Positions 17,301 through 24,742 of a stretch of 64,000 nucleotides of DNA are shown here, piece by piece. Numbering within the stretch: the stretch's first letter is position 1; each line of letters begins with the position of its first letter. The position numbers and the translations under genes are program-made. Origin of the DNA: Puia dinghuensis (GTDB lineage Bacteria > Bacteroidota > Bacteroidia > Chitinophagales > Chitinophagaceae); the NCBI RefSeq assembly GCF_014642875.1, contig NZ_BMJC01000002.1, forward strand, positions 620,001 through 684,000. The letters are read 5' to 3'. Under the pieces are notes generated by a model. That model was not told the DNA's origin. It saw nothing but the letters and a program-made list of their open reading frames with translations, and did not search any database.

Positions 17301-17883
17301 CCCCATGTTCCTGCTGGATACCGTCACCTACGCCTCCTTCGGGGCCCAGTACCCGTACTTCAATGCGATCATCGCGAACGCCGCACCCAGCTATTTCGGC
17401 GGCTTCACGCAGGAGTTCTCGTACAAGAACTTCGACCTGGACCTCTATTTCACCTTCTCCGAAGGCGGGAAGCTGTTCTGGGGTGAGGATGGCAACAGCA
17501 TGGCGTTCACCGGCACCTCGAACGCCGGCGTCAGCATGTTGGGCCGCTGGACGCCTTCCAATCCCAATGCGACCCGGCCCCGGCTGGTGCTGAATGACGG
17601 GATCATCTATGCCAGCAATCTCAACGTCTACAATGCTTCATACGTGAAGCTGCGGACGGTGACGCTGAACTATCGGTTCAATTCCTCAAGCTGGTTCCAG
17701 GGGAAAGGGTTCCGGTCGGCCAGTATTTTTGCCTCGGCTACCAATGTGTTCACGATCACGAAATATCCCGGGCCCAATCCCGAGGTCTCCGACGACGCCT
17801 ACAGCACGGGCGGTGGCTATTTCGACGTCAGCAACTTTCCCCCGCTGAGGACTTTTTCCCTTGGGATAAAAGCAGGTTTTTAA
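14320..17883 (+). CDS. SusC-family TonB-dependent receptor with STN signalling domain
   Basis: 1187 residues if the first ATG is used; an alternative ATG at 14356 (MQLLAFIKTLLP) would also give a good export signal (about 40-60, SKLGTLLLLTSIHVSA). Then an STN domain (about 65-125, MQMVLKEIEKQSGYLFFFTD), a carboxypeptidase-regulatory-like domain (about 147-220), the plug (about 230-380, PLFVIDGVPVET, ILKDASSTAIYGSKAANGV) and the barrel ending SLGIKAGF. It takes up a glycan fragment with SusD (17903-19333) and signals ligand binding through STN to FecR and the ECF sigma factor. The nearby GH92 enzyme suggests a mannose-containing substrate. Confidence 0.95.
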   Translation: MTASENPKHYESMQLLAFIKTLLPVIKRVVFNRYFLASKLGTLLLLTSIHVSAITYSQKISLSVHNAPMQMVLKEIEKQSGYLFFFTDEMLQKAKPVNVELSNTGLPEALDRCFANQPLTYTISNKTIIIKMRPPSPPAVPPGMVYGLVLDSLGHPLAGASVYNRRSKQGTSTDKEGRFTLPASEGDMLEITMIGYGGHRLIVSDPNAAITITLRQAVSSLSDYVIIGYGSVQKRDVTGSLAVVTSKQIENIPFVSVDNALAGKVPGVEVIKSDGTPGGAVRIRIRGSSSILGGNTPLFVIDGVPVETTPNYINPGFDLTNPLANAINASQSGISAGMSSGFTNGLNSLSGLNVDDIESITILKDASSTAIYGSKAANGVVLITTKRGKKDMKPQINLSYYGTGSTPINPKVLNKSQYESLLTEAAQNDANYYTSVGRALPGNVKSILNNPAGFFGSANTNWIKTVTRNTYSDNAQIAVQGGGAASKYYTSISYSHIPGVVLGTDYQRVAGKINLENEIGSHFRFITNVDMGYTNQNITNGAYGQALVARPDYSPYTASGSFTSFAPVGASYLGFQNPLALTTALNNSKTLTLLGSLTAQYDFTKALSLKSTASLNMQTYNQRLYTPSYVQIGSFYGSVNSNGGVGSNANSNFNDWFWENTLSYTKQFNEKHSVDLLAGTSYETTKLSFFSATGQGYPNDNILNSLSSAGTPLYVRGDDPTKPQSYLLSFYLRANYAFMDKYLLTFTGRADGSSKFGPDNKFGYFPSGALAWRISKEKFLKDVRFIDDLKLRGSYGLTGNQNIGNQMYRTLYTPYTYRGNNALVPTQLGNAAIKWETTKSTDAGLDFSFFKGRLQGTADYYNKQTNNALLNLPVAPSTSYTQLLENVVSLRNWGYELSLNGFLVNSRDFKWQAGVNITWNKSLVTKLDKKADLSQIGSYSRLEVGNTTLIEGKPLGLITGMQVTGIIKTQKQLADYKAKLGSLAFAFPALNIGDPMFLLDTVTYASFGAQYPYFNAIIANAAPSYFGGFTQEFSYKNFDLDLYFTFSEGGKLFWGEDGNSMAFTGTSNAGVSMLGRWTPSNPNATRPRLVLNDGIIYASNLNVYNASYVKLRTVTLNYRFNSSSWFQGKGFRSASIFASATNVFTITKYPGPNPEVSDDAYSTGGGYFDVSNFPPLRTFSLGIKAGF

Positions 17884-17902
17884 TTCAAACAAGCGAAACA
17901 TT

Positions 17903-19333
17903 ATGCCACGATATATCACCAAAATAGTCATCATCTTCGGCCTTATTGTCCTGGGGACAAGCTGCAGCAAGCAGCTGAATGTCCTGCCTACCACCACGGA
18001 AGTAGACGGCAACATCATATCCGACCTGCAAAGCGCCGCCACCGCCCTCAACGGGGTATACTACCTGTTCGCGGACGCCGGCCCGGACTTCAACGGGGTT
18101 CCTTCCACGCAATGGGTCGACGTCAACGAGGGTTATCCCTCCGAACTGAGCGGGATGTTTGCCTATCCCTATGGCGCGACCGACCTGAGCAACCATACCT
18201 ACAAGGCGAAAAGCTTTGAGATGGGCCCCATGTGGAGCTACGGCTACAACCTCGTCAACGCGGCCAACGGCTTCCTCAAAAATATCGCATCCGTGAACAG
18301 CCTGGGCGATTCCACCAGGCAAGAGATGATGGCGGAGGCCAGGTTCCTGCGGGCATTCGGGAACACCTATCTGCTCTTGTATTTTGCGCAGTACTATGAC
18401 CCCACCAGCGCCTATGGCATCATCCTGCGGAATGATTTCGTCACTACCTCCAACCTCAACCTGCCGCGTTCGCCCGTGGGTGTTGTTTACGATTCGATCT
18501 TAGCCGATATCGGCTATGCGATGAATTATTTGCCTTCCCTGAATACCAACAATACAGGCGCGAACAAATGGGCGGCGGAATTGCTCGAAGCCCGCCTGCT
18601 CATCAACCGCGGGACGGCGGCCGACTATGCCACGGTGATCAGCCTCACCAATGACATCATCACCCATTCTCCCTTTACCCTTGAACCCAATACGAAGGAC
18701 ATTTTCTACACAAAAGGCCTCTCGAGCAATGAGGTCATGTTAGGTGTTCAGCCGTATACCAATCCGGCTCAAACCTACAAGTACAACCAATACTTGTATT
18801 ACACCGATTATATCCTTTCCGACTCGGCGGTGAATGATCTTAAGGGCGACCCCCGGAGAAGCTGGACGTACTATATGTATACAAGTCCTTACGGCTACGG
18901 GAACTTCCCCGTCTGCATCAAATACTATCCCGGCGACACGTTGAACCTCAGCGCCACCCTGCAGGACGAATATTGTTACGCCTTCCGGCTCACCGAAGCC
19001 TACCTCCTCGAAGCAGAAGCGATCTCCGCCTCGGGTGGCGACCCGGCCACAGCAAGGAGCCTGCTCGAAACGGTGGAGGGCCACGCCGGGATCACCGACT
19101 TCACCGCGGTCAACGCCGCCTCAGGGCCCGCTCTTACGGAGCTGATCATCCGGGAAGAAATGAAGAACTTCATGGGAGAAAGCGGCCAGGACTGGTTCGC
19201 CGTCCGCCGGCTGCCTTTTGCTACCCTCCAGCAGGTGATCCCGACGCTTGTATCCAAAGACCTGCTGATCTTGCCGATTCCGCAGACGGAGATGCAGGCT
19301 AACGGACAGGTGAAACAGAACCCATCTTATTAA
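17903..19333 (+). CDS. SusD/RagB-family glycan-binding lipoprotein
   Basis: 476 residues. Lipoprotein signal with the acylated cysteine at about residue 22 (VLGTSCSKQLNVLP). SusD family features: YNLVNAANGFLKNI, the TPR-like AEARFLRAFGNTYLLLYFAQYY, and the C-terminal RLTEAYLLEAEAISASGGDP, then LIIREEMKNFMGESGQDWFA and LPIPQTEMQANGQVKQNPSY, the last being the standard end of the family. It forms the lid of the SusC receptor encoded 19 bp upstream. The TlpA-like gene follows after 16 bp, so all are one transcript. Confidence 0.95.
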   Translation: MPRYITKIVIIFGLIVLGTSCSKQLNVLPTTTEVDGNIISDLQSAATALNGVYYLFADAGPDFNGVPSTQWVDVNEGYPSELSGMFAYPYGATDLSNHTYKAKSFEMGPMWSYGYNLVNAANGFLKNIASVNSLGDSTRQEMMAEARFLRAFGNTYLLLYFAQYYDPTSAYGIILRNDFVTTSNLNLPRSPVGVVYDSILADIGYAMNYLPSLNTNNTGANKWAAELLEARLLINRGTAADYATVISLTNDIITHSPFTLEPNTKDIFYTKGLSSNEVMLGVQPYTNPAQTYKYNQYLYYTDYILSDSAVNDLKGDPRRSWTYYMYTSPYGYGNFPVCIKYYPGDTLNLSATLQDEYCYAFRLTEAYLLEAEAISASGGDPATARSLLETVEGHAGITDFTAVNAASGPALTELIIREEMKNFMGESGQDWFAVRRLPFATLQQVIPTLVSKDLLILPIPQTEMQANGQVKQNPSY

Positions 19334-19349
19334 ACATCCAAATTATTAT

Positions 19350-21605
19350 ATGCTACGCTATTCACTTTTGCTCTTTAACCTCCTTGCGGCCCTGACCATC
19401 CGGGCCCAGCAATCGTTCACGCTGACGGGAAAGATCAGCGGTCATCCGGACGGCATGATCCGCATCGGCTACGAGGCTGCGGGCGGCAAACGGGTCTCAG
19501 ATTCGAGTCGCATCAGTAACGGTTCCTTTTCTTTCCACGGCATGCTTGACGGCCCCACGAATGCCTATATCTACGAGAACCCGCGTGCCAGCATGGATGA
19601 TCCCAACGTGACGGACTTCTTTGTCGAGCCCGGCGACATGACGATCACGCTGAAACAGGGTGCATTCAGGGAAGCGGTGATCACGGGTTCCACGACGGAG
19701 ACCGAGTATCAGTTGCTAAAAGCCGCCCAGGAACCTATAAGAGAAGAGGAGAAACCGCTGATCAAACGATATGACGCAGCCAACGCGGCGTACAGGAAAG
19801 CAGTCAAAGCAAAGGCCGACGACCGGACCCTGGATACGCTGAAATACCGCGCGGCCGCCATCCATGATGCCTTCGATCCTTTCAACGATCGGATGGCACA
19901 AATGGACTATCAATTCTTTGCGGCGCATCCGCAGTCCTATGTCACAGCCTATATGCTCCAATACCATACGAGCAGCCTGCCGCTGGATTCCCTGCAGCTC
20001 TTCTACGACCGGCTAGGCAGCGTCCTGCAACAGAGCAGCCCGGGCAGGCACATCGCCGAAGAGATCGCTATGCTCAAAGCCGGATCGCCGGGCAGCATGG
20101 CCGCGGATTTTTCGAAAAAAGACCTGCACGGCCAGCAGGTGACGCTTTCCGCTTATCGCGGCAAATACGTGCTGCTGGACTTCTGGGCATCCTGGTGCGT
20201 CCCCTGCCGTAAATCGATGCCGCACGTGAAAGAACTGTACGATCAGTATAAAGACAAGGGGCTTGCGGTGATCGCGATAGCGGATGACGACAATAACCCC
20301 GACGCCTGGAAAAAGGCCATCGCCAAGGACGGTACGGACAGCTGGCCCAATATTCTTCGCGGCCTGGACTGGGAGCTGCGTAGAAAAGGGGAGAAGAACC
20401 CGGAAGACCTGGATGACAAGTTTGGTATCCATAGCCTTCCGACCAAGATACTCATCGATCCGAATGGCATGATCATCGGCCGATACACAAAAGGCACCGA
20501 CGAAGAAGCCGCTGCGCTCGACGCGCAATTGGCGAAGGCATTCGCGGATAATACCGTCACCATCGATGGCTCGCTTCAGGGATTGACCGCGGGCACCTGG
20601 GTCTATTGCTTTCTCAATGCTAACAGGGACCGAAAGGACTCCGTACGATCTTTCGGGGGTGGATTCAAAATGATGGTGACCGTGCCGGAAGGCGAGGCGG
20701 ATCAGTATATTTTGCAGATCGGCCCAAAGCTGCAGGCCGGCGCCATCTCCCTGGTCTATCTCGATAAGGGGACCGTAACGGTCAAGGGTCCGGGCCCCCT
20801 GCTGAAAGATGCCGTCGTCACCGGCGGCGAGGCGGTGAGCGATTACAACGCCTTTGGGGAATATCTTAAGAACAGTTCCCAGTTGGCGGGCAGCGACTCG
20901 GTGTACAAAAAGTTCAGGGACCTGTACGCGAAAAAGGATACGCTTGGCTATACGGCACTGGAGCCGGAACTGCAACGGATCGACTCGATCAAAACCGAGC
21001 TCACCAAGGCCTGGATACTTCAGCATCCTTCGTCGCGTGTGGCCAGCATGATACTCACCTTCAACCTCGGACGGCTCGATCTGGACAAAAAGGTCGCCAT
21101 CTACGATCAGCTTACCCCTGAAGCCAAAAATAACGCCTCGGGAAAGCGCCTCGAATATAGCATCCGGGTCAACAACCTGACGGGCATTGGGAAAAAAGCG
21201 CTGGACTTCACCCAGACCGACACCGCCGGCCGGCCGGTCTCCCTGCGGGATTTCCATGGGCGCTATGTGCTCCTCGATTTCTGGGCCAGTTGGTGCATGC
21301 CCTGCCGGGCAGAGAACCCTAACGTTGTCGCGGCTTTTAGGAAGTATAAGGACAAGAACTTCACCGTCCTCAGTGTTTCGCTGGACCGGCCAGGTGCAAA
21401 AGACGCATGGCTCGACGCTATTCACCACGATGGTTTGGACTGGACGCATGTTTCGGATCTGCAATTCTGGAACAATGCCGTAGCCAAACTATACGATATC
21501 GAGTCGATCCCCTCCAACTTGTTGCTGGATCCCAATGGTGTGATCGTGAGTAAAAATCTCCATGGGGAGGAGTTAGAGAAAAAGCTGGGTGAGGTGTTGC
21601 CATGA
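19350..21605 (+). CDS. Periplasmic TlpA/ResA-like protein with two thioredoxin domains
   Basis: 751 residues, about twice the usual length of Bacteroidota TlpA-like oxidoreductases. Signal peptide (1-20), a DUF4369-like domain (about 22-120), a helical region, a first thioredoxin-like domain (about 247-395) with active site WCVPC (C283, C286) and cis-Pro in SLPTK, a second linker, and a second thioredoxin-like domain (about 610-751) with WCMPC (C649, C652) and cis-Pro in SIPSN. Both active sites are intact. It should reduce or shuffle disulfides in exported proteins. It closes the SusCD operon. The tandem arrangement looks like an internal duplication, since linker regions also resemble each other in length and charge. 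Confidence 0.9.
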   Translation: MLRYSLLLFNLLAALTIRAQQSFTLTGKISGHPDGMIRIGYEAAGGKRVSDSSRISNGSFSFHGMLDGPTNAYIYENPRASMDDPNVTDFFVEPGDMTITLKQGAFREAVITGSTTETEYQLLKAAQEPIREEEKPLIKRYDAANAAYRKAVKAKADDRTLDTLKYRAAAIHDAFDPFNDRMAQMDYQFFAAHPQSYVTAYMLQYHTSSLPLDSLQLFYDRLGSVLQQSSPGRHIAEEIAMLKAGSPGSMAADFSKKDLHGQQVTLSAYRGKYVLLDFWASWCVPCRKSMPHVKELYDQYKDKGLAVIAIADDDNNPDAWKKAIAKDGTDSWPNILRGLDWELRRKGEKNPEDLDDKFGIHSLPTKILIDPNGMIIGRYTKGTDEEAAALDAQLAKAFADNTVTIDGSLQGLTAGTWVYCFLNANRDRKDSVRSFGGGFKMMVTVPEGEADQYILQIGPKLQAGAISLVYLDKGTVTVKGPGPLLKDAVVTGGEAVSDYNAFGEYLKNSSQLAGSDSVYKKFRDLYAKKDTLGYTALEPELQRIDSIKTELTKAWILQHPSSRVASMILTFNLGRLDLDKKVAIYDQLTPEAKNNASGKRLEYSIRVNNLTGIGKKALDFTQTDTAGRPVSLRDFHGRYVLLDFWASWCMPCRAENPNVVAAFRKYKDKNFTVLSVSLDRPGAKDAWLDAIHHDGLDWTHVSDLQFWNNAVAKLYDIESIPSNLLLDPNGVIVSKNLHGEELEKKLGEVLP

Positions 21606-21632
21606 TCCCTGCGGGGGCGTTAGGCTCGGATC

Positions 21633-22109
21633 TTAACCCTTCATCTTTTCGATTACAGCCGTATCGCAAGCTTCTCTTATGAGGACAATCTTTCCGTCCC
21701 TGGCTACTAAGCGGCCCATGTACAGCTGCTTATAGGGTTTGCCGTTGAAAAATGTATCTACTTCGTATTCGGCAAAAACCTGGTCGGGAGTTTCGATGAG
21801 AATCTTGATATTGATAAACTTGAAAGTAGGCGCCTGCTTCAATAAACCAGTAATCATTCCAACAATTTGTTCTTTGCCCGCATACCTTGTCGGGAACCCC
21901 ACCGAAGCGAAATAGGGCATCTCGAATGCACCATCCTCAGCAAACAAGTCTGCTACTTTTTGCGGATTTTGGATATTGCTTAAATATGCCAGCAACAATT
22001 CTTTTGCTGTCATCTTCTGGGTAGTGGCTGCGCCCCCACCCGTTGTTGGACCCGGGGCAAATGACATCATTGTCGCGCCCAGGACGGAGATGTAAAATAG
22101 TCTGTTCAT
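21633..22109 (-). CDS. Secreted NTF2/SnoaL-like protein
   Basis: 158 residues. Signal peptide about 1-20 (MNRLFYISVLGATMMSFAPG). The mature part is an NTF2-like fold: LLAYLSNIQNPQKVADLFAE, DGAFEMPYFASVG, FKFINIKILIETPDQVFAEY, PYKQLYMGRLVARDGKIVLI. It is clearly paralogous to the NTF2-like protein at the other end of this operon (27827-28249), with the same order of motifs (FAEDG, IPY/MPY, NIKILxE, QVFAEYEV, RLV), but only this copy has a signal peptide. Its start overlaps the stop of the reductase gene by 4 bp (ATGA), so it is translationally coupled. Last gene of the operon. No activity can be assigned. Confidence 0.85.
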   Translation of the reverse strand: MNRLFYISVLGATMMSFAPGPTTGGGAATTQKMTAKELLLAYLSNIQNPQKVADLFAEDGAFEMPYFASVGFPTRYAGKEQIVGMITGLLKQAPTFKFINIKILIETPDQVFAEYEVDTFFNGKPYKQLYMGRLVARDGKIVLIREACDTAVIEKMKG

Positions 22110-23188
22110 TTTCTTACCATTTTTGTCATTTTTGGATAGTCGACATAACCTTTTTCACCCGGGGAATACAAGGTGGTATAATCGACCTCATTTAACGACG
22201 CATCAGCACTAATACGTTCTACAAAGTCGGGGTTGGCCAGGAAATTACGCCCGAAGGCAATAAGGTCCGCCTTGCCCTTTTGCAGCTCGATTTCGGCTGT
22301 CTCAGGGGTGAAGCCATTGCAATGGATCAGCGTGCCCTTGAATTCCCTGCGAATGGCGTCGAGCATCGCAGCGGGTGTCTCCTGACTTATGGCGACATGC
22401 ATATAGGCAATACCGATGGCTTTCAACTGGCGGGCCAGGTAGCGATAGGTATCCATCGTCACCTCGGGATCGTAGGGCTGCAGGTCGCCTAAGGTCGAAT
22501 TGGGGGAGAAACGGATGCCGACTTTGTCCCGGCCAATTTCTCCCGACACGTGTTTTACCACCTCCAAAGCGAAACGCGCCCGATTCTCCATGCTGCCGCC
22601 AAATTGATCGGTGCGATCGTTGACATTCGGATTCAGGAACTGCTCGATGAGGTAACCATTGGCGCCATGGACCTCCACTCCGTCGAATCCTGCGGCAATG
22701 GCATTCCGGGCTCCCGAGACAAAAGAGCCGATCACCTTTTGCACACCTTCGATGGTCAGGGTGTCGGGTGTACTATAGTCTTGTGCGCCCAAAGCATCCG
22801 TGTATATCTGCCCCTTTGCGGGAAGTGCAGAGGCGCCTGCCAGCCTGACGCCTTCCGGAAGATTGGCAACATGGCCTATTCGTCCAGGGTGCATTAATTG
22901 CAGAAAAAATTTGGCGCCGGCCCGGTGAACCTCCGCCGTAACCGGCTTCCAGCCCTCGATCTGTGCGTGAGAAAAAATCCCCGGCATCCGAGCATAACCC
23001 AGCGCTTCAGGCGCGGGGGCTGTTCCTTCTGTAACGATGAGGCCAGCGCCGCTACGCTGGCCGTAATATTCGGCCATCAAGGCATTTGGAACATTGCCAA
23101 TGGCGCGGCTCCTGGTCATGGGCGCCATGACAATATGGTTTTTCAGTTGCAGGCTTTTGCAATTATAGGGCGCCAATAGCTTTTTCAT
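22106..23188 (-). CDS. Old-yellow-enzyme family alkene reductase
   Basis: 360 residues from the ATG at 23188; an in-frame ATG at 23236 would overlap the upstream lipocalin gene and adds a non-family leader. FMN-dependent TIM barrel: MKKLLAPYNCKSLQLKNHIV, MAPMTRSRA, the substrate/FMN-binding HGANGYLIEQFLNPNVNDRT, FGGSMENRARFALEV, and the C-terminal LIAFGRNFLANPDFVERI. Members reduce activated C=C bonds of enones, maleimides or nitro compounds with NAD(P)H. Starts 4 bp after the lipocalin stop and overlaps the next NTF2-like gene by 4 bp. In this operon it suggests handling of reactive electrophiles or aromatic-derived compounds. Confidence 0.95.
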   Translation of the reverse strand: MKKLLAPYNCKSLQLKNHIVMAPMTRSRAIGNVPNALMAEYYGQRSGAGLIVTEGTAPAPEALGYARMPGIFSHAQIEGWKPVTAEVHRAGAKFFLQLMHPGRIGHVANLPEGVRLAGASALPAKGQIYTDALGAQDYSTPDTLTIEGVQKVIGSFVSGARNAIAAGFDGVEVHGANGYLIEQFLNPNVNDRTDQFGGSMENRARFALEVVKHVSGEIGRDKVGIRFSPNSTLGDLQPYDPEVTMDTYRYLARQLKAIGIAYMHVAISQETPAAMLDAIRREFKGTLIHCNGFTPETAEIELQKGKADLIAFGRNFLANPDFVERISADASLNEVDYTTLYSPGEKGYVDYPKMTKMVRK

Positions 23189-23192
23189 AACA

Positions 23193-23618
23193 TTAGGCTC
23201 GTTGCCAAACGATATTAATAGAGATCCCATCTGCAATTCTCAGATTTTCTACCATCTTGTTTCCCTCCACTTTTTCAGTGATCTCATTCCGACCCCTGCT
23301 GGTACCGTTCATATTTGGAAAGGTGGAACCCAAGACCTGTTGTCCCAAAAAGTCACCATTTTCGTCTACCGTATAGGTGCCATATATTCCAAGACTACTC
23401 GTTACGGCAGTTTTGTATTCTTCCGGTGTACCGTTGGAACGATCTCCCGAAACAAACTTTGGGATATCAGGGTTATGGACAATAACCATAAAGTGAAAAT
23501 CTTCTGTGAAGATGATCATCCCGCCGGGGTGTGGACCGAGGATGTCTATTCGCTTTCCATGATTATCCAGGTAGCCGGCAATCAATTTCCAGCATCCTAC
23601 AACATTGTTCTTTTTCAT
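23193..23618 (-). CDS. Lipocalin-like domain protein
   Basis: 141 residues, no signal peptide. It begins with the short lipocalin-like motif VGCWKLIAGYLDNHGKRIDI, followed by GPHPGGMIIFTEDFHFMV and the GTYTVDENGDF strand, as in the Lipocalin_5 group of small single-domain barrels often found beside NTF2-like genes. It would bind a small hydrophobic ligand in the cytoplasm. It lies between an NTF2-like gene (5-bp gap) and the alkene reductase (4-bp gap), so it belongs to the same operon. Confidence 0.8.
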   Translation of the reverse strand: MKKNNVVGCWKLIAGYLDNHGKRIDILGPHPGGMIIFTEDFHFMVIVHNPDIPKFVSGDRSNGTPEEYKTAVTSSLGIYGTYTVDENGDFLGQQVLGSTFPNMNGTSRGRNEITEKVEGNKMVENLRIADGISINIVWQRA

Positions 23619-23623
23619 ATTTT

Positions 23624-24082
23624 TTATTTAAGAGCTGCACTGAGGTTTGCCAGGACACCCAGCTGGCCGAATATGATAGTTCCCTGGTTGTAACAGTGAA
23701 ATGCTTTGACCTTCCCGTTCTCTAAAAAAAACAGATCACAACACGGCGCATCCATCACTTTGTTGGTTGGAGGGATCGTTCCCACAGGAAGAACAAGCGG
23801 CCCTTTTTGTGTACCCTGCAACAGGAGCTCGACTATTACGATATTCTCATCATCCTTGACAATAAACTTTAAAAGCTCCCGATGCATATCGGGAAATGCC
23901 ACGGCATAGATCTCAACGGTCTTGCCGATATCGTTTCCGTAATATTTCACCCCGGCAGATACATCCCAGAAATAACCGTCGTCGGTGAACAACGCAACGA
24001 AACCTTTAATGTCTTTGACCTCAGCGGTCCGATAAATTTCACGGACCACCTGCTCATTAGTTAAACTTGTTGCTGTTTTCAT
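23624..24082 (-). CDS. NTF2/SnoaL-like protein
   Basis: 152 residues, cytoplasmic. SnoaL-type features: NEQVVREIYRTAEVKDIKGF, VALFTDDGYFWDVSAGVKYY, a helix-strand core with MHRELLKFIVKDDENIVIVE and the end ENGKVKAFHCYNQGTIIFGQ. The acidic patch and histidine are in places used by SnoaL-like cyclases or isomerases, but no catalytic role is proved. Less like the two other NTF2-like proteins of this operon than those are to each other. It follows the amidohydrolase remnant by 5 bp and precedes the lipocalin gene by 5 bp. Confidence 0.84.
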   Translation of the reverse strand: MKTATSLTNEQVVREIYRTAEVKDIKGFVALFTDDGYFWDVSAGVKYYGNDIGKTVEIYAVAFPDMHRELLKFIVKDDENIVIVELLLQGTQKGPLVLPVGTIPPTNKVMDAPCCDLFFLENGKVKAFHCYNQGTIIFGQLGVLANLSAALK

Positions 24083-24087
24083 TTTAT

Positions 24088-24732
24088 TTATTTTTTATAG
24101 ATTGTTTTGAACCTTGGGAACAGTTGGAGCGCATTGCCGCCCAACGCCAGGGCGGTGTCCCAGTACAATTTTCGCAGTGCATCAGCGGCAGTGCCTGTGG
24201 CGGCACCATCCCCTATTATTTTCATCTCATCGACTATAGCCAATCTACCGGCCAGGTAGGGAATAGTGCCACCGGCATGTGAAAAAATATAGCTGACATC
24301 AGGCGCTGCTGCAAAAGTCCCCAGGTAGTGCATTTCGGCTACCGCCCTGGTGGTGTCTGCAGGGAAGTCTATCAGGTTATCCGTTAATCCGAGATGGTGT
24401 GCAACCGGATCAGGCGAAGCATTCGGGTGGACATATACAACGGCTTCCCGTCTTTGGAGCTCCGCATACAGCGGTCGCAATGCCGGGTCACCCAAGTAGA
24501 CCCCGTCCGAATTGGTAAATAGCACGACACCATCCAGCCTGAGCACATCGAGGGCATATATTGCTTCTTCTATCGCATCGTCAATAGAAGGCATCGGAAC
24601 GGCGGCAAAAGCTCCAAACCGCTTTGGATATTTCGAAATAAGTGAAGCTGCAAATTCATTGCATTTCCTCGCAAGATCCCGACCTGCCGCCCTGTCTGAC
24701 AATTGAACTCCCGGTGTGCTGGTTAAAGCCAC
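24088..24732 (-). pseudogene. Amidohydrolase (ACMSD-like) remnant lacking both ends
   Basis: 214 residues from a GTG, against about 320-340 for the family. It aligns with the middle of amidohydrolase_2 decarboxylase-type proteins: TPGVQLSDRAAGRDLARKCN, PKRFGAFAAVPMPSIDDAIE, LDGVVLFTNSDGVYLGDP, VVYVHPNASP, YIFSHAGGTIPYLAGRL, LRKLYWDTALALGG. Missing are the N-terminal HxH metal-binding strand (about 70-80 residues) and the C-terminal FGSDxP aspartate region. The frame ends soon after LALGG with unrelated residues. Without the metal ligands it cannot be an active decarboxylase. It begins 10 bp after the intact aldehyde dehydrogenase gene, so the missing N-terminus has been deleted, not just misread. 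Confidence 0.7.
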
Positions 24733-24742
24733 TTGTTATCAA

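Noticed and set aside
20013-21464. 483-codon open frame on the minus strand
   Set aside because: It lies fully inside the well-supported TlpA-like gene; its translation has no signal, domain or motif and is a shadow of a GC-rich gene.
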